NCBI GenBank assembly: GCA_041649635.1
Contig: JBAZMV010000001.1
Span: 372,001-436,000, forward strand
DNA: 64,000 nt
Direction: 5' to 3'
From: Dehalococcoidia bacterium
GTDB lineage: Bacteria > Chloroflexota > Dehalococcoidia > E44-bin15
In this document: one piece after another, positions 56,325 through 64,000 of the stretch
How positions within the stretch are numbered: position 1 is the stretch's first letter
Layout of the letters: every line of letters starts with the position of its first letter
Notes under the pieces: generated by a model
The model's input: only the letters and a program-made list of their open reading frames with translations
Told to the model about the DNA's origin: nothing
Databases searched by the model: none
Made by a program: the position numbers and the translations under genes

Positions 56325-59300
56325 TTGCTCTTCTTTCTCCCGCCGCTCTTCTTCCCCGCGCTCTTCCTGGCCACGGTCTTCTTCTTAACGACGCGCTTCT
56401 TCTTCGCGGGAAACACTTTGGATACGGCCGCCGCTATCGACTCGCGGCTGAACGGCTTGGCTATAACGCCGTCCACCAGTTTCTTCTTTTCCTCATCGAG
56501 ATCTATGACCCAGCCCGTTATCAGCAACACGGGCACTTCAGGTTTTATCTTCTTAATGGCTCGGGCCACATCCCAGCCCGACATTTCAGGCATACCGAGG
56601 TCGGTAATTACTATGTCGTATTTGCCGTCCTTGAAAGCCTTGATCGCCTCGACTCCTCTGGTGAAATCCTTGACCCAGTGGCCGAAGTACTCCAGCGTCA
56701 GCCCCAGCGCCTTGAGCACCTCGGGCTCGTCATCGACCGTGAGTATGCTGGCTGGTTTGACCGCGACAGCCTTGCTCTTCCTGGCCTGCTTCCTAACTTC
56801 CTCCACGGCCAGGGGCAGCCTGATGTAGAACGTCGTCCCCCTGCCCACCTCGCTGTCGAACTTTATCATGCCGTTATGCCTTGAGATTATGCCGTAGGTA
56901 ACGCTCAGCCCGAGCCCCGAACCCTTGGAGGCCTTGGTGGTAAAGAACGGCTGGAATACCTTGCTCTTCACCTTTTCAGGTATTCCGACCCCTGTATCCT
57001 TTATAATTATCTGAACCCACTCTTCTTCCTGCTCGCTCTTAACGGTGAGCTTGCCGCCTGTAGGCATGGCGTCCAGGGCATTGAACAGTATGTTCAGGAG
57101 CGCCTCACGAAGCTCGGCGGCATCGCCTGATACACGTCCCACAGTACCAAGTTCGTGCGTAACCTTGATAGCGATCCCCTTGGTCTGTTCCAGCTCCACC
57201 CTGCGGGATTCCACCATCTTGAGGACGCCCTCCGCCACCTCGTTAACGTCAAGCGGCTCGAAGGGATGCTCCACGCGTATCCGCGCGAAGTCCTGCAGGC
57301 GCTTCACCGTCTTGGCCGCGTCGAGGGCCGCCTGCTCTATTATCTGGATGCCCTTCTTCACTTTATCATCCTTGACGTCATCAATGACGAGCTGCGTGCG
57401 CCCCAGTATGACCGCCAGCATATTGTTGAAATCATGCGCTATCCCGCTGGCCATCTCGCCCATAGCCCGCAGCTTCTCCGACTGCACCATGCGCTCATGC
57501 GCCGTCTTGAGCTCTTCATAGGCGCGCTCCAGTTCCACTTCCGCCTTCTTATGCTCCGTGGTCTCCATGAAGCTGGCCAGGACGGCGCGCCTTCCCTTAT
57601 ACCTGACGGGCGTGACCCTCTCCATGACCCATATCTGACGGCCGTCCTTCCTCAACGCCCTGAACTCATAAGGCTGAACGGATGCCCCCTGGATATTATC
57701 TACAGCCTTAGTTCTCACCGTATCCCTGTCATCCGGGTGGACAAAGTCTATCGCCTCCTGTCCCAAGAGCTCCTCGCTGCTATAACCTACAATCTCTTCG
57801 AACATGGGGTTCACGTAGATGAACCTTTTATTCTGCAGCAGATATATACCCATGGCGGCGTTATCCAGCATGGATCGCGACAGCTCCTCGCTCTCCCTGA
57901 GCGCCTCCTCCGCCTTCTTGCGCTCCGTGATATCCTGCCCCTGGGCGATGATAGCCATAGGGGTCTTGCCGTCCTCGGCGTATATCGGCGATATGTTCCA
58001 CAGCACCGTCCTGACACCCCCGTCGAGGTTTGCGATGGGTATCTCCACCACCTCCCACCTGGCGCCCCTCATCGCCGTCCTGATAAAGCTCATGGACCTT
58101 TCCCGCGTACCCTTGGGGAACAGTATCTCAAGGTCTTTGCCGATTACGGACTTGGCCTTCATGCCCGTGAGCCGCTCAAAGGCGCGATTGAACCTTGTGA
58201 TGCGGAAATCCGGGGTCCAGACAACCATGGGCACGTTGGCGTGCTCGATGAGGTTCTCCATGTAGTCGCGGGTCTCCCTGAGCTTCTCCTCGGCCTTCTT
58301 GCGCTCAGTGATATCCGTATGCACGCCCACAAGCCCGATGACCTTGCCCTTTTCATCCTTTATCGCGTCCGCGCGCTCAAGTACGATGAACCTGCGCCCG
58401 CTCTTAGATACCATCTCCACCTCCCCGAACCACGAACCTCCACCCATTATCGTATCGAACACCTTGCGGGCCACATGTTTATTTGCAAAAGCGGCCGGGC
58501 CTCCGCCCGCGGCCTCAAGCTCCTCCGGGGTGTACTCGAACAGCTCGGTGAAAGCCCTGTTGTGATAGAAGTGGTGCCCCTGCGCATCGGATATGCCGAT
58601 GGCATCGCTTGATCCTTCAACCGCCTTATTGATGCGAAGCAGGGTTTCCTCCACCTTCTTGCGTTCGGTGATGTCGGTTATGATTCCCATAATCGCCTTC
58701 TCACCGACGTAACTTATTAGCTTGGTGCTAAGAATCGTATCAAGCCTCCGTCCGTCCTTAGTGATGAGCGCATATTCGTAAGGATCGACATCCCGTCCTT
58801 GCATATGGGCCTGGAACTTCTCCTTTATCAGATCACGATATTCCGGCGCCGTTAAGGAATTAAAGTCGAAAGCTGGAGAGTAAAATTCCTCACTGGTATA
58901 GCCCATCATCTCCTCACAGCGGCGGTTGGCATAGACCACGTGCCCCTTCACGTTGATGAATATCATATTGGGAGACTGTTCAGCCAGGTTCCGGAATTTC
59001 TCCTCGCTCTCCCTCAGCGCTTCCTCCGCTTCTTTGGCAGCGGTCACCTCTATAAGGGAAATCAATGCCGCCGGCTTCCCCTCATATTCGTACGACGTAG
59101 TAGAACCAGCTACCCATATCACACGGCCATTCACCGTCCTGGCCTTTATAACGGCTAGTTCCTTCCTTTCGGGATCGGCCATGGATTGAGCGAACTGCTG
59201 GAGCACCCAGTCCATATCTTCCGGCAGAACATGCTCCTTGATAGCATCAACGCCGACCATTTCATCCGGCGACTTGAACTCGAACATCCTTGCCATGGAA

Positions 59301-62300
59301 TGATTGGCCAGCACTATCCTGCCGGTCTCCGCATCCACCACCTCCATGCCCAGCAGCGTATGCTCGAAGAGGTCTCTGTACTTGATTTCGCTCTCACGCA
59401 GCGCCTCCTCCGCCCTCTTGCGCTCGGTGATATCCGACATGATGCCGGTTACTCCTACCGTTTGACCGTCACTCAGCGTCGCCTTGCTCGCGGTACGGAC
59501 CCAACGCACACTGCCATCCTTGAACCTAGTCCTGAACTCGGCGGGCTCAAAACTCCCGCCTAGTGTTTTCTCAAAGCTGGCCATCAAGTCTGGCAGGTCC
59601 TCCGGCAATATAAAGTCAACAAATGACTTGCCAACTATATCGCTGGGGCAGTAGCCGGACAGGCGTTCGATAGCCGGACTGACATAGGCAAAGTTGCCTT
59701 GCGCGTCAAGGGAGAAAATCAGGTCAGCGGAACCCTCCACCAGTATCCTGTACTTCTCTTCACTATCCCGCAGCGCATCCTCAGCCTTCTTGCGTTCGCT
59801 GATGTCGCGACTGGCGATAATAAAACGCGAGGCGTTTCCAGAAGCATCAAGCAGTGCCCTGGCGGAGGCTTCTCCCCAAACATAGTGTCCATCGGCATGG
59901 CGGAAACGGTACTGATAACTGGCCTCTCCCTTTTCCTGTATCCCATCCAGAGAAGCTATCACGCTGTTCACATCCTCCGGGCAAAGGAAATCGAAAACAG
60001 GCTTTCCTACCAAATCTTCCGTTCTATATCCCAGTATTTTCTGATGAGATGGGCTTGCGTATATAATGATTCCCTTCTCATTGACCAGAGATACCGCATC
60101 GAGCATATTCTCCGTGATCTCGCGGAACCTTTCTTCGCTCTCCCGCAACGCATCATCCGCCTGTTTGCGCATCAGCGCCACGCCTATGCTGGCGGCGATG
60201 CCCTCGAAGAAGCGTATCATCTCCGGGGTGAAACAGCCCTTGCGTCGATCGTTGAGCTGCAGCAGGCCAACGATCTCATTGCCGCTGCGGATGGGCATGA
60301 GCGCCACGGACTGGAAGCCGGCGTGGATGCAGCGGTTGCGCGGATGGTGCCGCGGGTCCTGCTCAAGCGGAACGTCGAGTAAAGCCGGCGAATCATTTGT
60401 CCAGGCGCTGCCGCCCGGTGTGAAGAGCGGATTGGATGGATCGGTCTTCCCGGACAGCACCAGGCCGCAGGTGCACTCCAGGCTCACATTGCCGTCCTTG
60501 TCGCGGCATATCCCGCCATGCGAGTCGCGGACGACAATCGTATTTTCAGTGAGCAGGAAATCCTCGGAGAATCCGTTCTGGACAAAGTACGGGAAGTCCT
60601 CGTCCTTTTTCAATCGAATTCCAACAGCGTAGAATCCCGTCTCCCGCTTGATGGCGGTAAGGATGCGGTTGATGGCATCAGGCAGCGCCAACGGCTCATT
60701 AAGGATACCCAGTATCTCAGCGGCCAGCTTCTGATGAGCTTCCGCCTGCCTGCGTTCGATTAAATCCCTCGCTACAACCACAATGCCGACCGGCTTGCCA
60801 TTCGCGTCCAACATCAGGCTGCCCGAGGACTCAAGCGGCACTCTGCGCCCGCTCCTTGTAACTATATTGTACCGGGCTACAGCCGGCTGTCCGCTTGTAA
60901 TCAGTTCCTGCAGCGCCGCGGCAACCACCTCCCTATCTTCAGGAGCAACAGGTTCCAGCGCACTTACGCCAATCTCATCTGTTTCAAAAAGCTTTCGTGC
61001 CGACTCGTTCAAATTTCTGACATTGCCTTCCATGTCAAGGATCAGGACAGGATCAAGCGTTGCCATAAACGCGTTGGAGAGTTCGATGATCCGGGATTCC
61101 GCCTTCTTACGTTCGGTGATATCGCGGAGTATGGCCATCATGCCCGTGGGTTTCCCGGTCTCACCACGTATGAACGATACCATCATTTCGACAACGACTA
61201 TGGAACCGTTTTTGTGGATCATCTCCAGTTCCAGGGTTTGCCCCAATCCGCTCTCCGGGTGGCGTTTTTCACGTTCCAACCCGGCCAGGAAGTACTTGGC
61301 AGCCTTCTCCATTGAGTCGGACGTCATTCTACCTTCCATGGTGCCTTCCAGCGCTTCTTCCACGGAGTAGCCCAGCACGCGGTTGACGGACGGGCTGAAA
61401 TAAACAGGTTTGGCATTCATATCCATGAGCATTATGACGTCAGAAGCGTTTTCGGCCAGCAGGCGGTACTTCTCCTCGCTCTCGCGCAGCGCCTCCTCAA
61501 TCCGCTTGCGCTCGGTAATATCACGGTGCGTAACGATCAGCCCTATCGGATTTCCATTGGCGTCCTGCATCACTGTAGTATCGGTGTCAGCCAGATATTC
61601 ACTGCCGTCCTTTCGCAGCAGAGTGAGCTCTATCGGCACACCCAGACCTGAGGCTAAATTATTAGACAGAGCCTGAGCCGCCCTGTCGCGATCCTTTTCA
61701 CTGATAAAGTCAAATCCGTTTCTCCCGATGACTTCTTCTTTGCGGTCAAATCCGGTCAATTTCAACAATTCTGCATTAACATCAATGATTTTCCCTGACA
61801 CATCGGTTACCGTGATACCAACGCCAACGGTCTGGAATAATATGCGCAGCTTCTCCTCGCTCTCCTGCAGCGCCTTATCCATGCGCTTGCGCTCGGTAAC
61901 GTCTCTGGTAATGGCAATAACGGCGGGCCTGCCCTCATACTGAATAAGCTTCGTCGAGTTCTCCATCTCCTTGACCGAGCCGTCCTTGCACAGCATCCTG
62001 GTCTCAAAAATCTCGGGAACTTCTTTGCCTTCGGCACGCAGGCGGAATCTCTCTTCTAATACAGGGGCGAAGTCCGGCGGCACCAGATCGAACGTTGACA
62101 TTGCAGTCAATTCTTCAACGGTATAACCGGACATCTCAGACATGCGTTTATTGACGAACTTTAGGGCCTGGTCCTGGATAATGCTGACGCCATCCGTCGC
62201 GTTCTCAACAAGGGTCGAGTATTTCTCCTCGCTCTCCCGCAGCGTTTCTTCCATGCGCTTGCGGTTGGTGATATCCGTATTAAACCCATGCCAGATTACA

Positions 62301-64000
62301 CTGCCGTCAGCCAATTTCTCCGGCGTAGACTGGCCTAGCAACCATCTCACGGGCTTCCCGGGAACCTGCACCCGGTATTCACACTGCCAGAGAGTCATAT
62401 GTTCGGCTGAATACTCTATCGATTCCACTAACCTGCCGAGGTCCTCGGGCAAGACCACCCTGGTTACCGGAGAGAAATCATCGCGCACATCTTCCGGAGA
62501 GCATCCTAGAATATCCTTTATAGAATCCGTAGAAAAGGGAGCGCAGTACGTTCCATCAGGCCTTCTCAAGAACTGATAGATCATTCCGGGGACGTTATAA
62601 GCTAGTTTCTTGAATAGCCGGTCGCTTTCCCGCAGCGCCTCCTCCGCCCGCTTGCGCTCGTTGATATCGCGCGAGACAGCGTATAGGCCGGTGATTTTCC
62701 CCTGCTCATCCCTGTTAGCACTGACCACGTGCTCCAGCCACACCGTGGAGCCGTTCTTGTGATAGTACTCGGCTTCTATCGTTATAGTCCTATCGGGATC
62801 CACACCCTCCTTCCCATCCCGTTCCATCTCGGCTGTAAATACATTCATGATATGCTCGTAGGACTGTGGTGTTACCGCTTCGTGATTTGTTATACCGACA
62901 CGTTCCTCCGGTGTGAATCCGAGAACTTTAAATACGGACGGGCTGGTATAGGTAGGGCGGAAATCAAGTCCCATGGTCCATACAATATCGTTCATCCTCT
63001 CCGTGAGGATACGATATTTCTCCTCGCCCTGGTGCAACGCCTCCTCCGCCCGCTTGCGTTCCGTTATATCACGCAGGTTCACAACTATGCCGCCGACAGC
63101 GGGATCATCGAGGAAACTTGTGGCGCTTACCTCAAAAGAATGCCACGAGCCGTCTTTATGACGCGCACGTACTTCGGAACGGCCCACAACATCTGATTCG
63201 ATTCTTTTCATTCCATCGATCAGCGCATGCATATCATCCGGATGTATCGGATCAAAAACAACCTGCCCTATACGTTCCCCTTCGCTGTACCCCAGCAGGC
63301 GCGAGCAGCTAGGGCTTTCGTAAAGGATTTTCCCTCTGCTGTCCAGCACCATGATTCCGTCGGAGCTGTTTTCAATCAGCGACCGGAAGTACCTCTCCTT
63401 TTCCGTAAGCGCTTCCTCCATGCGCTTGCGCTCGGTGATGTCGACGTTTAACTCGGAGACCAGCCACTCGCCGTCGGCGCTCTGGAAAGGTATTGTATGC
63501 ACTTCGACAATGCGGTTGTTCTCGCGCGGCAGCACATGCTCGGCCACGCCTGTCTGGTGAGTACGGAAAGTATCGGGGATGGCGCAATCCCGGCATGCTT
63601 CCTTTTGCCCCCTGAAATACTCGTAGCATTTCCGGCCCGCGGGATCGCCATAGACCTTCTGCCATTCCGGATCTACATAGCGCAGGTTGAACTCGCTATC
63701 GATTACATCGATATTGGTTTTACTCAAACCTATGATTTCTTCGAACCATTCATTTACTTTCTTGAGTTCTCCCTGCGCCTGCTTGAGCTTGGTGACGTCA
63801 TGAAAATTTACAACGATGCCGCCGATAGCGGGCTCCTCAAGATGATTACGCGCTTCCGAATCCAGGGTATGCCAGGTGCCGTCGGGGTACAGCGCCCGTA
63901 TCTGCATCCGCACGATCGTTTTGGGGTTCTTGATTATTTCAGTGAAATTCTTCCCTATCACAGGGATATCATCGGGGTGAATATTCTTGAACAAGTCCTG
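56321..64000 (-). CDS. Giant multi-PAS hybrid histidine kinase, N-terminus beyond window
   Basis: At least 2559 aa; the start lies beyond base 64000. Order from the visible N-terminus: nine PAS modules (first one cut), a GAF domain (about 60150-60740), seven more PAS modules, then HisKA and HATPase (about 56800-57500). A receiver domain follows (about 56410-56760). Most PAS units end in DITERKRAEEALRESEEKYR-like helices. The phospho-histidine is in MASGIAHDFNNMLAVILGRT. ATPase motifs: LNILFNALDAMPTGG, DTGVGIPEKVKSK, GSGLGLSVTYGI. The receiver aspartate lies in YDIVITDLGMPEMSGWD. The tail KKKRVVKKKTVARKSAGKKS, then GGRKKSK, is very basic. No membrane helix is seen, so the visible part is cytoplasmic. 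CxxC sites occur in one PAS (EACRDCAIPD) and in the GAF (LECTCG). Signals and target are unknown; no partner regulator is adjacent. Confidence 0.92.
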   Translation of the reverse strand, partial: QDLFKNIHPDDIPVIGKNFTEIIKNPKTIVRMQIRALYPDGTWHTLDSEARNHLEEPAIGGIVVNFHDVTKLKQAQGELKKVNEWFEEIIGLSKTNIDVIDSEFNLRYVDPEWQKVYGDPAGRKCYEYFRGQKEACRDCAIPDTFRTHQTGVAEHVLPRENNRIVEVHTIPFQSADGEWLVSELNVDITERKRMEEALTEKERYFRSLIENSSDGIMVLDSRGKILYESPSCSRLLGYSEGERIGQVVFDPIHPDDMHALIDGMKRIESDVVGRSEVRARHKDGSWHSFEVSATSFLDDPAVGGIVVNLRDITERKRAEEALHQGEEKYRILTERMNDIVWTMGLDFRPTYTSPSVFKVLGFTPEERVGITNHEAVTPQSYEHIMNVFTAEMERDGKEGVDPDRTITIEAEYYHKNGSTVWLEHVVSANRDEQGKITGLYAVSRDINERKRAEEALRESDRLFKKLAYNVPGMIYQFLRRPDGTYCAPFSTDSIKDILGCSPEDVRDDFSPVTRVVLPEDLGRLVESIEYSAEHMTLWQCEYRVQVPGKPVRWLLGQSTPEKLADGSVIWHGFNTDITNRKRMEETLRESEEKYSTLVENATDGVSIIQDQALKFVNKRMSEMSGYTVEELTAMSTFDLVPPDFAPVLEERFRLRAEGKEVPEIFETRMLCKDGSVKEMENSTKLIQYEGRPAVIAITRDVTERKRMDKALQESEEKLRILFQTVGVGITVTDVSGKIIDVNAELLKLTGFDRKEEVIGRNGFDFISEKDRDRAAQALSNNLASGLGVPIELTLLRKDGSEYLADTDTTVMQDANGNPIGLIVTHRDITERKRIEEALRESEEKYRLLAENASDVIMLMDMNAKPVYFSPSVNRVLGYSVEEALEGTMEGRMTSDSMEKAAKYFLAGLEREKRHPESGLGQTLELEMIHKNGSIVVVEMMVSFIRGETGKPTGMMAILRDITERKKAESRIIELSNAFMATLDPVLILDMEGNVRNLNESARKLFETDEIGVSALEPVAPEDREVVAAALQELITSGQPAVARYNIVTRSGRRVPLESSGSLMLDANGKPVGIVVVARDLIERRQAEAHQKLAAEILGILNEPLALPDAINRILTAIKRETGFYAVGIRLKKDEDFPYFVQNGFSEDFLLTENTIVVRDSHGGICRDKDGNVSLECTCGLVLSGKTDPSNPLFTPGGSAWTNDSPALLDVPLEQDPRHHPRNRCIHAGFQSVALMPIRSGNEIVGLLQLNDRRKGCFTPEMIRFFEGIAASIGVALMRKQADDALRESEERFREITENMLDAVSLVNEKGIIIYASPSHQKILGYRTEDLVGKPVFDFLCPEDVNSVIASLDGIQEKGEASYQYRFRHADGHYVWGEASARALLDASGNASRFIIASRDISERKKAEDALRDSEEKYRILVEGSADLIFSLDAQGNFAYVSPAIERLSGYCPSDIVGKSFVDFILPEDLPDLMASFEKTLGGSFEPAEFRTRFKDGSVRWVRTASKATLSDGQTVGVTGIMSDITERKRAEEALRESEIKYRDLFEHTLLGMEVVDAETGRIVLANHSMARMFEFKSPDEMVGVDAIKEHVLPEDMDWVLQQFAQSMADPERKELAVIKARTVNGRVIWVAGSTTSYEYEGKPAALISLIEVTAAKEAEEALRESEEKFRNLAEQSPNMIFINVKGHVVYANRRCEEMMGYTSEEFYSPAFDFNSLTAPEYRDLIKEKFQAHMQGRDVDPYEYALITKDGRRLDTILSTKLISYVGEKAIMGIITDITERKKVEETLLRINKAVEGSSDAIGISDAQGHHFYHNRAFTELFEYTPEELEAAGGGPAAFANKHVARKVFDTIMGGGSWFGEVEMVSKSGRRFIVLERADAIKDEKGKVIGLVGVHTDITERKKAEEKLRETRDYMENLIEHANVPMVVWTPDFRITRFNRAFERLTGMKAKSVIGKDLEILFPKGTRERSMSFIRTAMRGARWEVVEIPIANLDGGVRTVLWNISPIYAEDGKTPMAIIAQGQDITERKKAEEALRESEELSRSMLDNAAMGIYLLQNKRFIYVNPMFEEIVGYSSEELLGQEAIDFVHPDDRDTVRTKAVDNIQGASVQPYEFRALRKDGRQIWVMERVTPVRYKGRRAVLASFMETTEHKKAEVELERAYEELKTAHERMVQSEKLRAMGEMASGIAHDFNNMLAVILGRTQLVIDDVKDDKVKKGIQIIEQAALDAAKTVKRLQDFARIRVEHPFEPLDVNEVAEGVLKMVESRRVELEQTKGIAIKVTHELGTVGRVSGDAAELREALLNILFNALDAMPTGGKLTVKSEQEEEWVQIIIKDTGVGIPEKVKSKVFQPFFTTKASKGSGLGLSVTYGIISRHNGMIKFDSEVGRGTTFYIRLPLAVEEVRKQARKSKAVAVKPASILTVDDEPEVLKALGLTLEYFGHWVKDFTRGVEAIKAFKDGKYDIVITDLGMPEMSGWDVARAIKKIKPEVPVLLITGWVIDLDEEKKKLVDGVIAKPFSRESIAAAVSKVFPAKKKRVVKKKTVARKSAGKKSGGRKKSK

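Overview
The window looks like a bacterial chromosome segment, most probably from the Chloroflexota and perhaps the Dehalococcoidia. I infer this from gene content and could not test it by search: a hisZ-hisG-hisD-hisC-hisB cluster, an archaeal-type NrpR/DUF128 regulator in front of hisF and a glutamate dehydrogenase, Thr/Pro-linker surface proteins, and intergenic space full of GTAG-hairpin repeats. Most genes are GC-rich with good Shine-Dalgarno sites. Two stretches, about 20.7-22.3 kb and 42.4-48.0 kb, are visibly more AT-rich and look foreign.

Layout. 1-8.2 kb (+): a truncated B12-type radical SAM protein, yggS, a small unknown gene, proC, a P-loop kinase, leucyl aminopeptidase pepA, a UPF0173 metallo-hydrolase, a lipoprotein and purC. 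8.4-13.7 kb: a cupin, an unknown gene, an MBL-fold hydrolase and a P2-type Ca2+-ATPase. 13.8-20.6 kb (-): a histidine operon driven from a good promoter, with a tandem HisG-HisG fusion and an embedded phospholipase-C-like gene. 20.7-22.8 kb: zinc-ribbon and membrane proteins. 23-28 kb: slipin, biotin ligase, RNase P RNA with its promoter, and a tight operon of a C4 zinc-ribbon protein, a serine recombinase with an altered active site, and an RNase HI. 28.2-33.7 kb: a seven-repeat propeller surface protein, a BACON-like gene broken by one amber codon, cyclophilin-like, YjbQ, alpha/beta hydrolase and HEAT-repeat genes, and tRNA-Met. 33.9-37.6 kb: leuS and dnaN.

37.7-51.3 kb is a phosphate locus on the minus strand: phoB-phoR, then arsC-like, pstS, pstC, pstA, pstB, phoU. 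Two four-repeat PHO boxes with an 11-bp period lie before arsC-like and before pstS. Between phoR and arsC-like sits a foreign island: an ABC-three-component (ABC-3C) conflict cassette, a nucleoside-phosphorylase fusion gene, and a REP-associated tyrosine transposase (RAYT). It carries a copy of the phoR 3' end, a scrap of a type I restriction hsdS gene, a fragment of an older RAYT, and degenerate copies of one short repeat. 51.5-55.1 kb (+): a membrane protein, then nrpR-like, hisF and gdhA behind a consensus promoter. 55.3-64.0 kb: a GNAT gene and a hybrid histidine kinase of at least 2559 residues with 16 PAS-type modules, one GAF domain, a receiver domain and a lysine-rich tail; it runs off the window end.

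How the parts connect. The pho genes should sense and import phosphate, with an arsenate-reductase-like enzyme under the same control. NrpR, GdhA and HisF tie nitrogen assimilation to histidine synthesis. The RAYT is a plausible source of the GTAG hairpins, singly and as inverted pairs, found in most intergenic gaps. The best leads for something new are the island that splits the pho locus (especially the phosphorylase fusion gene), the RAYT carrying a REP palindrome in its own coding sequence, the tandem HisG with one degraded active site, and the active-site-altered recombinase inside a housekeeping operon.
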